A stretch of DNA of 64,000 nt from Zea mays (lineage: Eukaryota > Streptophyta > Magnoliopsida > Poales > Poaceae): NCBI RefSeq assembly GCF_902167145.1, contig NC_050101.1, forward strand, positions 118,573,789 to 118,637,788. Direction: 5' to 3'. The notes beneath the pieces are model-generated. The model was not told the DNA's origin. It made no database searches and was given only the letters and a program-made list of their open reading frames with translations. Made by a program: the position numbers and the translations under genes. Below, in pieces: positions 36,527 through 47,084 of this stretch (positions within the stretch are counted from its first letter, which is position 1; each line of letters opens with the position of its first letter).

Positions 36527-36842
36527 GGGCCTGTTTGGTTCAGCTTTTTTTTTTACCAGCTTTTCTGAGAATCTGGTTGTGGAGAGAATCTAGCTGTGGG
36601 AAGAATCTGAGTATTGTGTGGATTACGTACGGAGGAAGATGAAGTGGTCCAAAGAGTTCAGGATCTAGAAAGCAACAGATTCCTACTATCATGACGATTC
36701 GACCGATTTTGTGTTCATGTTGATTTTGGACGGTTTTTACCAAAACGGTTCTTATAGAAGCTGGCTGAAAAGCTGGGGCGTTTGGCGATCTGCAGCAGCT
36801 TTTGGTGGCCAGAAGCTGGAAAAAGCCCAAACAAACAGGGGC
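36527..36842. mobile_element. MITE with 3-bp duplication TCT
   Basis: A 316-bp element with terminal inverted repeats GGGCCTGTTTGGTTCAGC at the left and (complement of the right) GCCCCTGTTTGTTTGGGC, flanked by TCT at 36524-36526 and 36843-36845. GGCCTGTTTGG-type ends with a 3-bp target suggest a PIF/Harbinger (Tourist-like) origin, though TCT is not the usual TAA/TTA, so the superfamily is uncertain. Confidence 0.6.
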
Positions 36843-37170
36843 TCTGTACCAGTTTACAATGATTACAGGGCATACCTGTAGTGTTTGAGGAGCAAGAGAC
36901 AAAACTCTACATTTTAGATATATAAAGCAATAGTTCTTTTGCTCAAACCAGTATCTGGATTAGTCTTGAGCACTTTCTAATAATCATATAGTGCTCATGT
37001 ACCTCAATAACTGCTTCAGTTAATCACATCTTTTAGTTTAGCACTATGCTATGATAGTTTACAAAGTACATTGCTAGCTTATTTTCCTCATAGGTTCTTT
37101 AATCATATCTATTATGCTAGATTTTACTCTGTCCCATTAGGAGACAAACAAGTTCGTTCAATAGCATATT
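36843..37170. other. Short Helitron segment without recognisable coding
   Basis: AT-rich sequence between the MITE and the 4.35-kb solo LTR. Nothing recognised apart from the CATAT target at 37166-37170. Confidence 0.4.
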
Positions 37171-40100
37171 GTGGCAGAACCTCCCAAGGTATCGGGCCCA
37201 CATGCACCTGTCCTTGTCTCAAAGACCTCAGACGGCATGCATGTGCACCAGATAACTTAACAGGATCCGTTCGATTGCCCCAAGGACATCGGATAAACCA
37301 CTTACAACCAGAACCGCGGGATTAAGTAACACAAATCACACACACCAATATTTTGCAGCGGAAATCTTATTACCAAATTTTACAAGTTACAAAAATTTTA
37401 CTTCGTACATGATCAGAGTGATTACTACATTGATTCAAAGAAAGAAACTTTGAACGGTTATAAATTATTTATAGTTTTGAAATATATGCTAGCTCAAGGG
37501 ATCATCCTCAATAAGAAGTATAGAAGGGTTACTTAGACTTATAAGAAGGCCGAGCCCACCGGCACTTAACACCATCAACAATAGCACAAAACTATAACCT
37601 GAAAAACAACAGGGAATAAAACCCTGAGTATGGAATTACTCAGCAAGACTTACCCGACTAAAGAAAAGACTCTCAAGGATATGCTAGATTTGGGAATCAA
37701 GGAGAGGCTTTAGCAAGAATCAACTTAGATACTTTTGCAGAAATAGCTTACTAAAGTGAGTCCTTACTTTCAATATTTTAACGCCAGATTAAATATTTAA
37801 TAGACTCTGTTTGCATCTAGTCTAATTTCATCATCTCATCAATACAACATCATTTTATCCATAGTGTTCATATCTTGACTTAGGTTGTAGGTCGGAGCTC
37901 AAGTCTCCACTGTCCGGGGATATAACGGCGATCCGAATCGATTTACTCAGCTGAGGATCTCTAACCACACGACATATGTTTCTCGTAAACCTTGATGTCT
38001 ACTATTCCCACGGATCCTCCACTGCATGAACAGGTCCGCGCCACCCGAGAGTACACCACCCCTTTTAGGCGATCCGTTGCCAGGAGGGTACGTGCCACTC
38101 TCGCCATCTCTCCACGCCCAGTGCGCGATTGTCTTTTCATGTATGGAATAGCCGGGTTCAAGCTTACCCTGTCCCATTCTCAGGGCATGTGGCTAGATAA
38201 GATAGTCCTTGATCAACAGGCCTACATACGCATCCAATCCTTAATTGACCCGGGCGGAGCATCACCTGTTCCTAGCCCAAGTCTCGATTTAAGTATTTCC
38301 ATCCTTAGGATTGTGTCTGTTCCTTAGGATGAAAGAGCATCACAGGGAACTTTGCAGTAAGATCCCACTATTGCTCCAAATGAAAATATTCTTGCAGGTA
38401 GAAGCCATCCTCTCCATGGTTAAATTGAGGACAACCTCTATCCACAAGATCTAAGCAAGGCTAAGCATTTTTGTAAATCATATTTTGATACTTCACAGAA
38501 GTATCTATAAAGGTATGGATATCAAGGAAAGCAATGCATCAAAGGGTTTCAAGTAACTCCTATGAACCTAATGCACATTTCACTAGACTTAAGTGTGCAA
38601 AAAGTATTTAAAAACACAAGGAAAGGGGTTGCATGCACCGGGGCTTGCCTGGGTAACACTATGTTAGTGTTTGTTAGACGACGTCCACTTGACGATCATC
38701 CTTGTCCTAACACTTGATCAGGCGGGTTCGTCCATCAGCACCACCATGCGGAGTAGCCCGTGCTTGGGGTCGACTTGGCTCGTCTTTCGCATCACGTGAT
38801 TAATTAACGTACCTGAATGAAATGCATTATGCACATGAATGCATATAGACATGAATATTACGAACCTAAATAGTGCTACGCGATAGCGAATTAAACACCT
38901 ATAGCAAGACATCGCAAATCTAGTACGAAAATACTAGATATCGATATCACATTAAAACTATATCGATGGCATTCTAATTTTAATCAGATTTAATTCTAAT
39001 ATCTCGGCTAACAAAAACGCATGCCAATAATAAGTTTAGCTCAAGTCCACTATACTGATTGACGAATACAGATTCGGGCTTACGTTAAATATCGCACTAA
39101 TTTTTGGTTCTGCGCTAGCTTACCCCCAACTAAACCCGCAAATTACTATCAGGAGTCTACGTCAATGAATAATCGAACCACTGCCACAAACACTAACCAT
39201 ACCACTATGCATGCTAAGACATTTTATCTTACGACAAATATAACTACGACTCGTAAGCTCACAACAAGATAATCATTGCGACTACTATATTTATCCAATC
39301 CAACTATTCCCTATACTCACGGGAAATAAATGGATCAGCTTACCATGTCCGAATCGACTTGGAGCAGGGATTTCGACGAGGCTATCCGGTTTGAACCATT
39401 CATCGAACACCAGGTGTGTGTCATTCTCCCCAAAATCAATATCCGGCAAGAACATCGGTGTCGATCTTCCCAACACGCGACGAGCACTGGTCCACTCATT
39501 TTGCTGAACGGGGAGCTGCAGGGGCGCATAGCCAGCGGGCACGAGGAAACGACGATAGCGGGAAGTGAGCTCGCGGCGCGGCACGACGTGACTGTGGTTT
39601 TCCGTGAACTCGGCAATCACGATGTGAGGAGCAGGAGAACGGCTGGGGCGAGCCCAACAGAGAACAGCAGGGCGAGCGACGCCAGGGAGCTCGGCACGGT
39701 GGAGCACGCGACCAAGGTGTTCCCATCGCGCCCATGACACGACGCTGCTGAGCGCGTTACAGAGGCGAACGACAATGATGATGGAGTAGCAGCCACGGGG
39801 TGGCGACCTGTGCTACGACAAGGGAGGAGTCTGAGCAGGACCGGTGGCGCGCTGGCGCAGAGGAAGCATGGGTACGACGCCATGGCACAGGAGCATGCAG
39901 GATCCGTCGTCCAAGGCCGAGCAACACAGTGACTGGAAGTGGATCTCAGAGCTGTGTACGTGGGGAGAGCGGTAGCGTCTGGTGGGGAGGCAAGCAGGGG
40001 CGCGCACCAGGAGACTGGAGGACGACGACCTCCCTGGCCAAGGGAGGGTGCTGGATGGAAGAGACGTACCTATACGAGAGAATTTAGAGCCTGCCTTCTT

Positions 40101-41517
40101 AGGATGAGTGAGGTGGCATGAGGGAGATGGATGGCATGAAGGAATTCTCACAGAAGAACACGTACACAAATAATGACTAATGAAGTATGGACGCGTGGAG
40201 AAACTTCTCAAGCAACCGATGTCCACAAGATAAATAAAAAAGAGGTGCCGTGAATTTGGATAGAAGGGCTGGCGGTTGGAGATAAAAGAATAGGAGAACG
40301 ACGGTGGGGATCAGGCTTCCAGCACATACGATGATGAAGTGATTTTCCAAAGTATTGTACGTGGTCACGGCTTAGGAGAAAATAGAAAAATCCGACGCGT
40401 GGAGTGGCTGGAATTTTGAGCGACTGAGATAAGGAGAAATGAGAGTTTTGAGCGGTGGGGAAATAAAGACCTGCAAAGCGGCTTTTAAAAAAAATCATAG
40501 GGACCTGACGCCTTCTGGAGATGAATACATCGTACATGAGATAAGATTAAAGCCTTTCCAACGATAATATAAAGCTAGAAATAGAGATAAGACTAAGAAC
40601 CTGGTAAGCGGTGTGACTTTTCCAGAGAACAAGTGCGCGTACACATTTTTTTTAGAGAGCTGAGTGGCTTCTGAACTAAGAAATGGTATGGAGATAAGGA
40701 CCGTGAGCTGTAATTGTAATTTACAAGGCTGATCCAAACAAAGGAGTAGTACGGTGGTTTAAGGAAGAATTTGATCTCTTCACTTTTTTTAAAAGTAAAT
40801 ATAAATATGTTGCAAGATTTTTGAATTAGGATTTTTAGCGATGTATAATGGGTTGGCGCACTATACGGTTACACCTTTCATTTTCCGAATCATGAAACGG
40901 AAAATCAGAGGAATAACAGTTCAGACAGTTCTGGCTAAATTTTGTTTGGATAACTTTCGTGACTATTTTAGGCAAGGTGTAAACGGACGGAACCAGACTA
41001 CATCGAATTCAACAATTTACTCTGCGGTTGATCCCTATTAAAATTAACCCGATTAGCAATTATTCGATTTCTACTCTAGTTACCTTGGTTCTGCTTTGAA
41101 CGATTTATTACCAAATAACTCATGATTATCAATCTCGCGCAAGATTTCTCTCGGACAACGCGCGATTCAGATTATTTTGCACTGAACATTTTAGTTGTCG
41201 AATTCTAATAAATTTGCCCGAGATAAAAATCGTAAAAGTGGGTCGAGCTTCCGAATTCGTATTTGCGCGAGCGATGAATTTTAAATAATCACCGGACGCA
41301 CCAATTTTCGGAACCACACTGTTCCGAACATCACGAAAATTTAGGAAAAGCCCGGATAATAAAAACGATGTCGAACTCGCGACAGATGAAACAGATGCGA
41401 TATTAAAATCGCGATAGGCGAAGATGATTAAAATTTAACGTCCGTTTTATCCACTGATATTACGTGCTTAAATCCGTACTCGTTGTCGAGCGGAATAAAA
41501 ACACCAAGGGTGTTACA
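37171..41517 (-). mobile_element. 4.35-kb solo LTR, Del/Tekay-type gypsy
   Basis: Read on the minus strand it starts TGTAACACCCTTGGTG and ends GTTCTGCCACA. CATAT flanks it at 37166-37170 and 41518-41522. TGTAACACCC starts and LTRs of several kilobases are typical of the chromovirus Del/Tekay lineage. No gag, pol or second LTR is present; the inner open frames (for example 39291-39740) show no recognisable domain. It therefore looks like a solo LTR formed by recombination after insertion into the Helitron. Confidence 0.75.
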
Positions 41518-41773
41518 CATATGACTCTTGTATGCTGGTAAAATGATTGAATATTTTGTTTCACACCTATTTTTTGAAGGATGCAAGCAATCTCATGCAC
41601 CTGTTGTTGCTCGCAAGGTTCATCCCTCACAAATACAAGATCAAAGACTCGAAAGCTTAGGTTTGAACCCATAAAACTGAATACTTAATATGGGCACATA
41701 GTGATGTTTTTACTGGATTGCATTACCCACCCCCTGAGAGTACTATTGAAGAAAAGTAAACTAAGGATTTTTA

Positions 41774-41930
41774 AAGACATATGCTGTTGGCAAAGAAAAT
41801 GCTCCTGGAATTATGGTTTTGCAGGAGTGGTGGGGAATTGACTATGAGATAAAGAATCATGGGATCCACATTTCCCAACATGGTGAAGGATACAGAGCAC
41901 TCATTCCAGAGTATAATCTTGTCTTGTGTT
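41774..41930 (+). pseudogene. Captured dienelactone hydrolase exon
   Basis: The plus strand reads YAVGKENAPGIMVLQEWWG, then a YEIKNHGIHISQ and GYRALIPE segment. This is the N-terminal signature of plant dienelactone hydrolase (carboxymethylenebutenolidase-type alpha/beta hydrolase) proteins, where the QEWWG glutamate belongs to the active-site area (established knowledge). The frame ends shortly after PEYNL. The nucleophile exon (GYCMGG-type) and histidine exon are not present, so this is a single captured exon or part of two. Confidence 0.75.
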
Positions 41931-43098
41931 GCCACCTATTTATCACTTGAGCATATACAATGAATGCTTCTTAAGATGTCAATATTTGCTTATAATATAG
42001 TGACTTCCCAATTTATGTTTCAGTTTTGTTTCTTGCTTGGTGATCAGAACAAAAAAACAAGTGTTCTATTGTTTTAATTAATCTAAACTTCACTGTTCAA
42101 GCAGTAATTGAGTTTATTCCCTATAACTTGCAAAGTGTGGCCATGTTATGCCCTGTGGCTGTGTGTGGCCATCTGACCTCCACGTCTATGTTTCCCGTTG
42201 CTAGGTTGCTTTGAGCCGTGGTGGATCTCTAGGTGTGACGACATGGGGCTGGGTCTCGGAGCTCTTCTCAAATCCGGGGGCTCTCAGTCTGCTCTTCTCA
42301 ATTTAGTGTTATCTTTTCTTTTAGAACAATGCCAAAGAAACATGACAGACTACTTTGCTTGTTTTTTGACATGATGCAAAAGCAATAGAGTCTTTACTTT
42401 TAAACCTTTGTTATTTTTGTTTTGATTCAATTCTGATACTGCTGAAATGTACAGATATCTATTATTTTGATGCAATAGTGGTGTTTTGCGATGTTTAACA
42501 ACTTGTGTGATCCAATTATTAACCCTGCTTTGTATAGAAGAGTTTCTTCAGAATATATCAATTTATGTATCCTGATTATGGATATTATGTGGATATTTTT
42601 TTCTGTGAACGGCCCCTGCACTTTGAATCGCTTATGTCATTGTTAGCAATCACATAATATTTTTCTTTTCTCTTAGATTTAATTTGTATAATCATATAAT
42701 CATTCATATATTGGTACAACAGGATTTGGTTCAGCTTCTCACTTTGTTTTTTAAATGAGAAGAAGCAGACAACAAATTATAGTGAAGGCTCCTCTCATCC
42801 CCTGTCGCATGGTGGATCACCCCCATGGAACCAGCCTAGCCAAAGACAGGTATGTGCATGATGTCATTCTTGGTAGCCTATCATCATCTTTGGCTCAGAG
42901 TGCTTCTATAGTTAAATGGATGTAGTGCAAGTTTTATTTTTATTTTCTGTTCCAGTTGTTTTCTATGCTACTTCCTTGGTATTAGTTCATCGTGCATAAG
43001 TCATCTGCAGCAAATGTTCTTCTTCCTAACCAACTGTATATGCTCTTAATTGTCCTCTAATTTCAATAACATATTGCCACTGTTCTATATATCAGGGT
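41931..43098. other. Intron-like Helitron filler
   Basis: T-rich, intron-like sequence. A possible exon at about 42757-42841 is followed by a GTATGT donor-like site, but its product is not recognisable. Nothing else can be assigned. Confidence 0.35.
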
Positions 43099-43758
43099 GA
43101 CTATTCTTACATGAAGAGACTATTTCGTGATCTTTTTATCTAGGAAGGTATGAATTTAGCGTGCATGCTTATTTTTCAGGTGTTCTATACACTGTTCTTA
43201 AGGCGACGCCTAGGCGCCTTGCCCGCCTACCTTGCCTAGGCATCCATGCGGTGGTCCAACGCCTTGGCTCGTCTTACCGCTTTAAAAACCATGGTTCTAT
43301 ATTAGGACGTCCTGTTATTTGTATCTCATAATTGTGTTGTTACTAATGCAGGATACCGGTTCAACAACGTGTTTGACTGGACCATTCTGAAGTATCCTCA
43401 GATAGGCTCCAACCTGCGAACCAGGGTATGCAAGGGCCTTTTGTATCTGTTTGTTGTACGTTTCTGTAGTTTGTCAGACTTACCCCATCTGTTCACCATC
43501 ATTTAGGTAGGTGAAAGAACCAGTGGAGTTGCTGGACCCTCAATGGATAAGATGGAGAAGGCCCCAGGTTTGCCCTACTCTTGCAAAAAAATGCGTAACA
43601 AATTTGTGGTACAAACCAGACACATATTTGAGCCCGATCTTCGTGCAGGAGAAGTGTTCGGTAGAAGGAACCCTAGCAGTCCTGTGAACCAGACCGACAG
43701 TTACGCGCAACAGCCACACGAGACCGTATCCATGTCGCTAAAGGAAATTGTAAGCTAA
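43099..43758 (+). pseudogene. Captured casein kinase I fragment (three exons)
   Basis: Exon pieces are at about 43099-43147 (DYSYMKRLFRDLFI, then a stop in place of Arg), 43352-43426 (YRFNNVFDWTILKYPQIGSN) and 43507-43758 (VGERTSGVAGPS ... SLKEIVS). FDWTILKYPQ and KRLFRDLFI are the end of the CK1 kinase domain, and the last exon is the plant CK1 C-terminal tail. GT/AG boundaries are visible at each junction. The catalytic half is absent and a nonsense codon lies in the first piece. A 104-bp hAT MITE sits in the first intron. Confidence 0.8.
43190..43293. mobile_element. hAT MITE inside the captured CK1 intron
   Basis: Flanked by GTTCTATA at 43182-43189 and 43294-43301, an 8-bp duplication. 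Inverted ends are CACTGTTCTTAAGGCG and (complement of right) CATGGTTTTTAAAGCGG. The middle contains an imperfect GGCGCC-rich palindrome. A compact non-autonomous hAT element. Confidence 0.75.
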
Positions 43759-44305
43759 ACTTCCCTTCACTCCGCCTCCTGTATGGTCTATGAACATTCA
43801 ACGTCGTCGTGCAGTCCTCACGTATCTCATGAGCTTTAACCATGCATTACCCATTTCTCCAGATGCATAGCACTGATCGATCTGGGAAAGGACAATGGAG
43901 AGATCACTCCAAATATCTATAAATAGATCCCTGCCTTTTGGACCTCCACTTGCTGATGACATGATCAAGGACATAAAAAAATCACTGGAAATATTGTCAA
44001 AGACCCAACCAAAGAGAGGGTACAAATATAAACTCTTGGGAACTTTCTTTTAATTTTTACAATTATTATCTATGAAGTATAGTAAACTTTTATGTCCACC
44101 TTTTCTCTTGGCCTTTTTACCTTATTAAATTAAGAGTAGTCCAAGTTGATATGGTATGCTAAATATATATACCATGAAGTTAATTGAGGTCACCTGTCTT
44201 TTACTTGAGCTCTCCTGCTAGGTTCCAAACTCAGATCTCGCTTCTCGGTCAATAAACCACTATATACAGAACTTTTCTTATCAAAGGTGATCGGTCGTTA
44301 GGGAG
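43759..44305. other. Helitron filler between CK1 and protease fragments
   Basis: A possible further exon follows an acceptor-like CTCCAG at about 43861, but it reads into stops and I cannot assign it to CK1 or anything else. Confidence 0.3.
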
Positions 44306-44608
44306 GTGCACAAGTGCAGCCACTACTATGAGACCCTTGACGTATCGTCGCCACAACGAGGCCCTCGACGTATTGCCACTGTCGCTTTGGAGGAAGCCGA
44401 GGTAGATGCAGAGGGCGATGTCAGCGATATCATGACGCTAAATAACTACCTCAACACGCAGTACAATGATGCGGTGGCATCTGCACACTACTGCAGAACT
44501 TCACTGTCATCTTTGACATTGACAGCTCCAACCTATGGGTGCCCTCCTCCAAGTGTTATTTCTCGGTGTGCATGGTGTTCGATTATGTGGTTGAGACTAT
44601 TTTACTAA
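44306..44608 (+). pseudogene. Captured phytepsin-type aspartic protease exon
   Basis: The first part reads a prosegment-like stretch followed by TLNNYLNTQY. After a 1-nt frame change comes [20 protein letters not shown], then CYFS. This matches the first catalytic region of plant vacuolar aspartic proteases, where the motif should be FDTGSSNLWVP. Here the catalytic DTGS has become DIDS, which destroys the active site, and the frame is broken between TQY and the catalytic motif. Only this exon is present; the second catalytic aspartate and the plant-specific insert are missing. Confidence 0.8.
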
Positions 44609-45394
44609 CTCTGCACTTCTGTTTAGCTCTGAAATGAAGAGCGCCTTTTGGGTTTTTGCTAAGAGTAATGGTTTGTGATCTCGACCCTCCTTGTGTTTTG
44701 TATTTGGAGACCAGTGGTGTATTTCTAATATATAGCAATACTCTTTCAATGCCTCACTTGTGAGTTTGAGGGTGAATTTACTTGTACTAGACAAGGTTGC
44801 ACTTAAACATTCGTTTACTGTAGGTATCCTATTTATTTTAATTTGCAAATCCATTCTTTAAGAATGTAAGTTCAGTTTAACTGTATTTCATCATGGAAAT
44901 GAATGTGCTAGAAAAGCTCTTATTTTGTGTTTTTTCTTATTTGTGCCATGATGCATTTTTAGTTTATTGAAGTTCTGTACTTCTGTTATTGCTAGGGAAG
45001 CATTATAATTTACATTCAATTTGCTTGTATGGTTCATTTTTTTCTTAGCTTTGTTTAAGTGGCTACAAGTTCTGTACTAATGATATTGCTAGGGAAGCCT
45101 TATAATTTTCTTTACGTTTGCTTGGATGGTTCATTTTTTTCTTAGCTTTGTTTGAGTTTTTTGCTATTAGTATGATTCGTCAAATCAAGTTTTGGATTAA
45201 ATTTGTGGTTAATGAGGACTTATGCTTATTTGGCTTGATTTGTTGATGTTTCATGTGAGTCTCCATGTTATGTTTGATAAGCTTCGATAATTTGTAATGT
45301 TTTTTGGTGCATGTATTAATATTTTTTACATGGTGTTCGAATATATGTATGTGTTTGTGTTTAATCTTCATTCATGTGATATGTGATATATGAA
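44609..45394. other. AT-rich Helitron 3' region, no gene
   Basis: Contains a duplicated stretch (CTAGGGAAGC(A/C)TTATAATTT... TTCATTTTTTTCTTAGCTTTGTTT) at about 44990-45055 and 45090-45150. Otherwise T-rich sequence resembling intron or filler. Confidence 0.4.
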
Positions 45395-45423
45395 AACCGT
45401 AGCAACGCACGGGCATCTAACTA
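45395..45423 (+). other. Helitron 3' terminus
   Basis: CCGTAGCAACGCACGGGCA matches the maize Helitron 3' consensus, with the short CGT/ACG stem that precedes the terminal CTAG. The terminal tetranucleotide is degraded (CTAT). Confidence 0.65.
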
Positions 45424-46040
45424 TATCGATGAAGACAGGATGGTCGGAGGCCTGCGTGCAGGGTCGGATTTGGATAGATGACCACCATGGCAATGGGATT
45501 AGGCCCCCAAATTCGATAGACCCCTTCCCCTTCCTTCCCTATATTGATATCTTTATTTTGGCCTAGTAAAAAATAACAAAAAACTAAAGCAGACCAATGT
45601 TCTATGGTTCAGTCCAAAGAAAAACAAAAGCCAAATAGCCTATACATAGTAATACAAAGAGATTATGGGAGCTCTTGATGGTTTCATCATCATGTTTGTG
45701 TATTCAAGAACGATTGGACGGTTTGGCAACTTTATATATTGAGAAAAAATATTAGATAAGGATGATATCAACACCATCATTGATGAGTTTGCATCAAGAA
45801 ATGATAGAACAAGCTTTTAAGATATTGTATAAATAATCCAATATGTTTTAAATATCATATTATTTTTTGCTATGAATATATATATATATATATATTAAGT
45901 AAGTAAAATTATAATTATATAGAAGATGCCTCGGTCTTTAAGTCCATCCGAGGTCTTTAAATGTTAGCTTCGGCCATACATGTGTTAGGAGCCACACAAT
46001 GGTGGTGGCATAGTTAGGGCCGATACGGTGGGTAGATAAT
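45424..46040. other. Flank between Helitron and Opie-like remnant, no gene seen
   Basis: AT-rich host or repeat sequence with a TA microsatellite (about 45879-45896) and a CTTCGG-rich patch near 45970. Nothing recognised. Confidence 0.35.
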
Positions 46041-47080
46041 TGAAAGAGAAATGTGTCCTTGGACTATTTCTAAGTTATTTTAGTGATTAGCTGCCCAACA
46101 CACCACTATGGACTAACACTTTTTGAATGAGCATAAGCACAGGTGTAGAAGAAAGCAAATTGAAGATATCAAGTCTAAGAGAGCTCAAACATGGACCTAA
46201 ATTTGCAATCTTGTGTAAAATGGTATGAGATTTGCACTTTTAAATATGTTTCATAGGTCCTTTATAATGTTTCTAGTACCTCTGTTTGGGCTCTAATACA
46301 TTTTGTAGAGAAAAGCATTTTGGGGCTTGAGTTTGCACATATTGCACATTCTTGTGAAAAGATGAAAAAAAGTATGATCCTATCACTTAGTCAATTGTTT
46401 AGTTGCTAACTATGTTTGTCTAAGTACTAGGGATCATCTCAAGTCAAGCCAAAAGAAGCCAAAGGAGTTTGGCACAAAAGAGAAGAAAGTGGGCTGGTCT
46501 AGGCAGCACTGTACAGTCTCGTGCCACCCACCGGACAGTCCGGTGTGCACCGAACAATCCGGCGGTTGTATGGACAAATTGCTCAGCCTCGGCCTTGGCT
46601 GGGCCTCATCGACTAAAATTCACTGGACAGTCCGGGCTGAGCCAGGCAGTCCGGTGTGATGGGTGGCCAACGGCTATTTGGTCACGCCAGTAGGCTCCAA
46701 CGGCTAGGTGGGTCACTGGATAGTCCGGTGCTCACTCGAGAAGGAAAGCGTCCAATCATCGATTTTGTGACCGTTGCACAGGAGATGTCCGGTGTGCACT
46801 GGACATGTCAGTGCACCCACAAATGGAGGAAGCTGGGAGCTTCCAAATGAAGCTCCAACTGCTCCTAGGCCCCTTAGGGCTATAAAAGGATCCCCTAGGC
46901 ACCATGGAGCAGTACACCAAGCATTCTAAGAGCACTATAAACTTCAAGATTCCGCGACCAAGCTATTCTAGTGTTTGATAGAGATTTGAGCGTGTTTCTG
47001 AGCTATCATTGTGTCATTTTGTTCTTGCGCTCTCTTCTTTGCTTGTGTGTGTTCTTACTTCCCTCTTACTCTAGTTTTTT
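46041..47080 (+). repeat. 5' LTR of the Opie-like remnant, 3'-truncated
   Basis: The first about 1.04 kb of the LTR is present, including diverged GGAC/GTCC palindromes and a TATAAAAGG promoter. The typical end (CACCCCCTCTAGGTGCTCTCA-like) is missing, and sequence passes straight into gag. Confidence 0.65.
46880..46887 (+). promoter_or_regulatory. TATA box of the Opie-like remnant LTR
   Basis: CTATAAAAGG in the same LTR position as the minus-strand TATA box of the intact-length element. Confidence 0.6.
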
Positions 47081-47084
47081 ATTG

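Noticed and set aside
36527..36902. 91- and 120-codon frames crossing the MITE
   Set aside because: They run through inverted-repeat ends of the MITE and have no homology-like motif.
39291..40537. Open frames of 80-150 codons on both strands within the 4.35-kb solo LTR
   Set aside because: They have no domains and overlap each other. Long Del-type LTRs commonly contain such chance frames.
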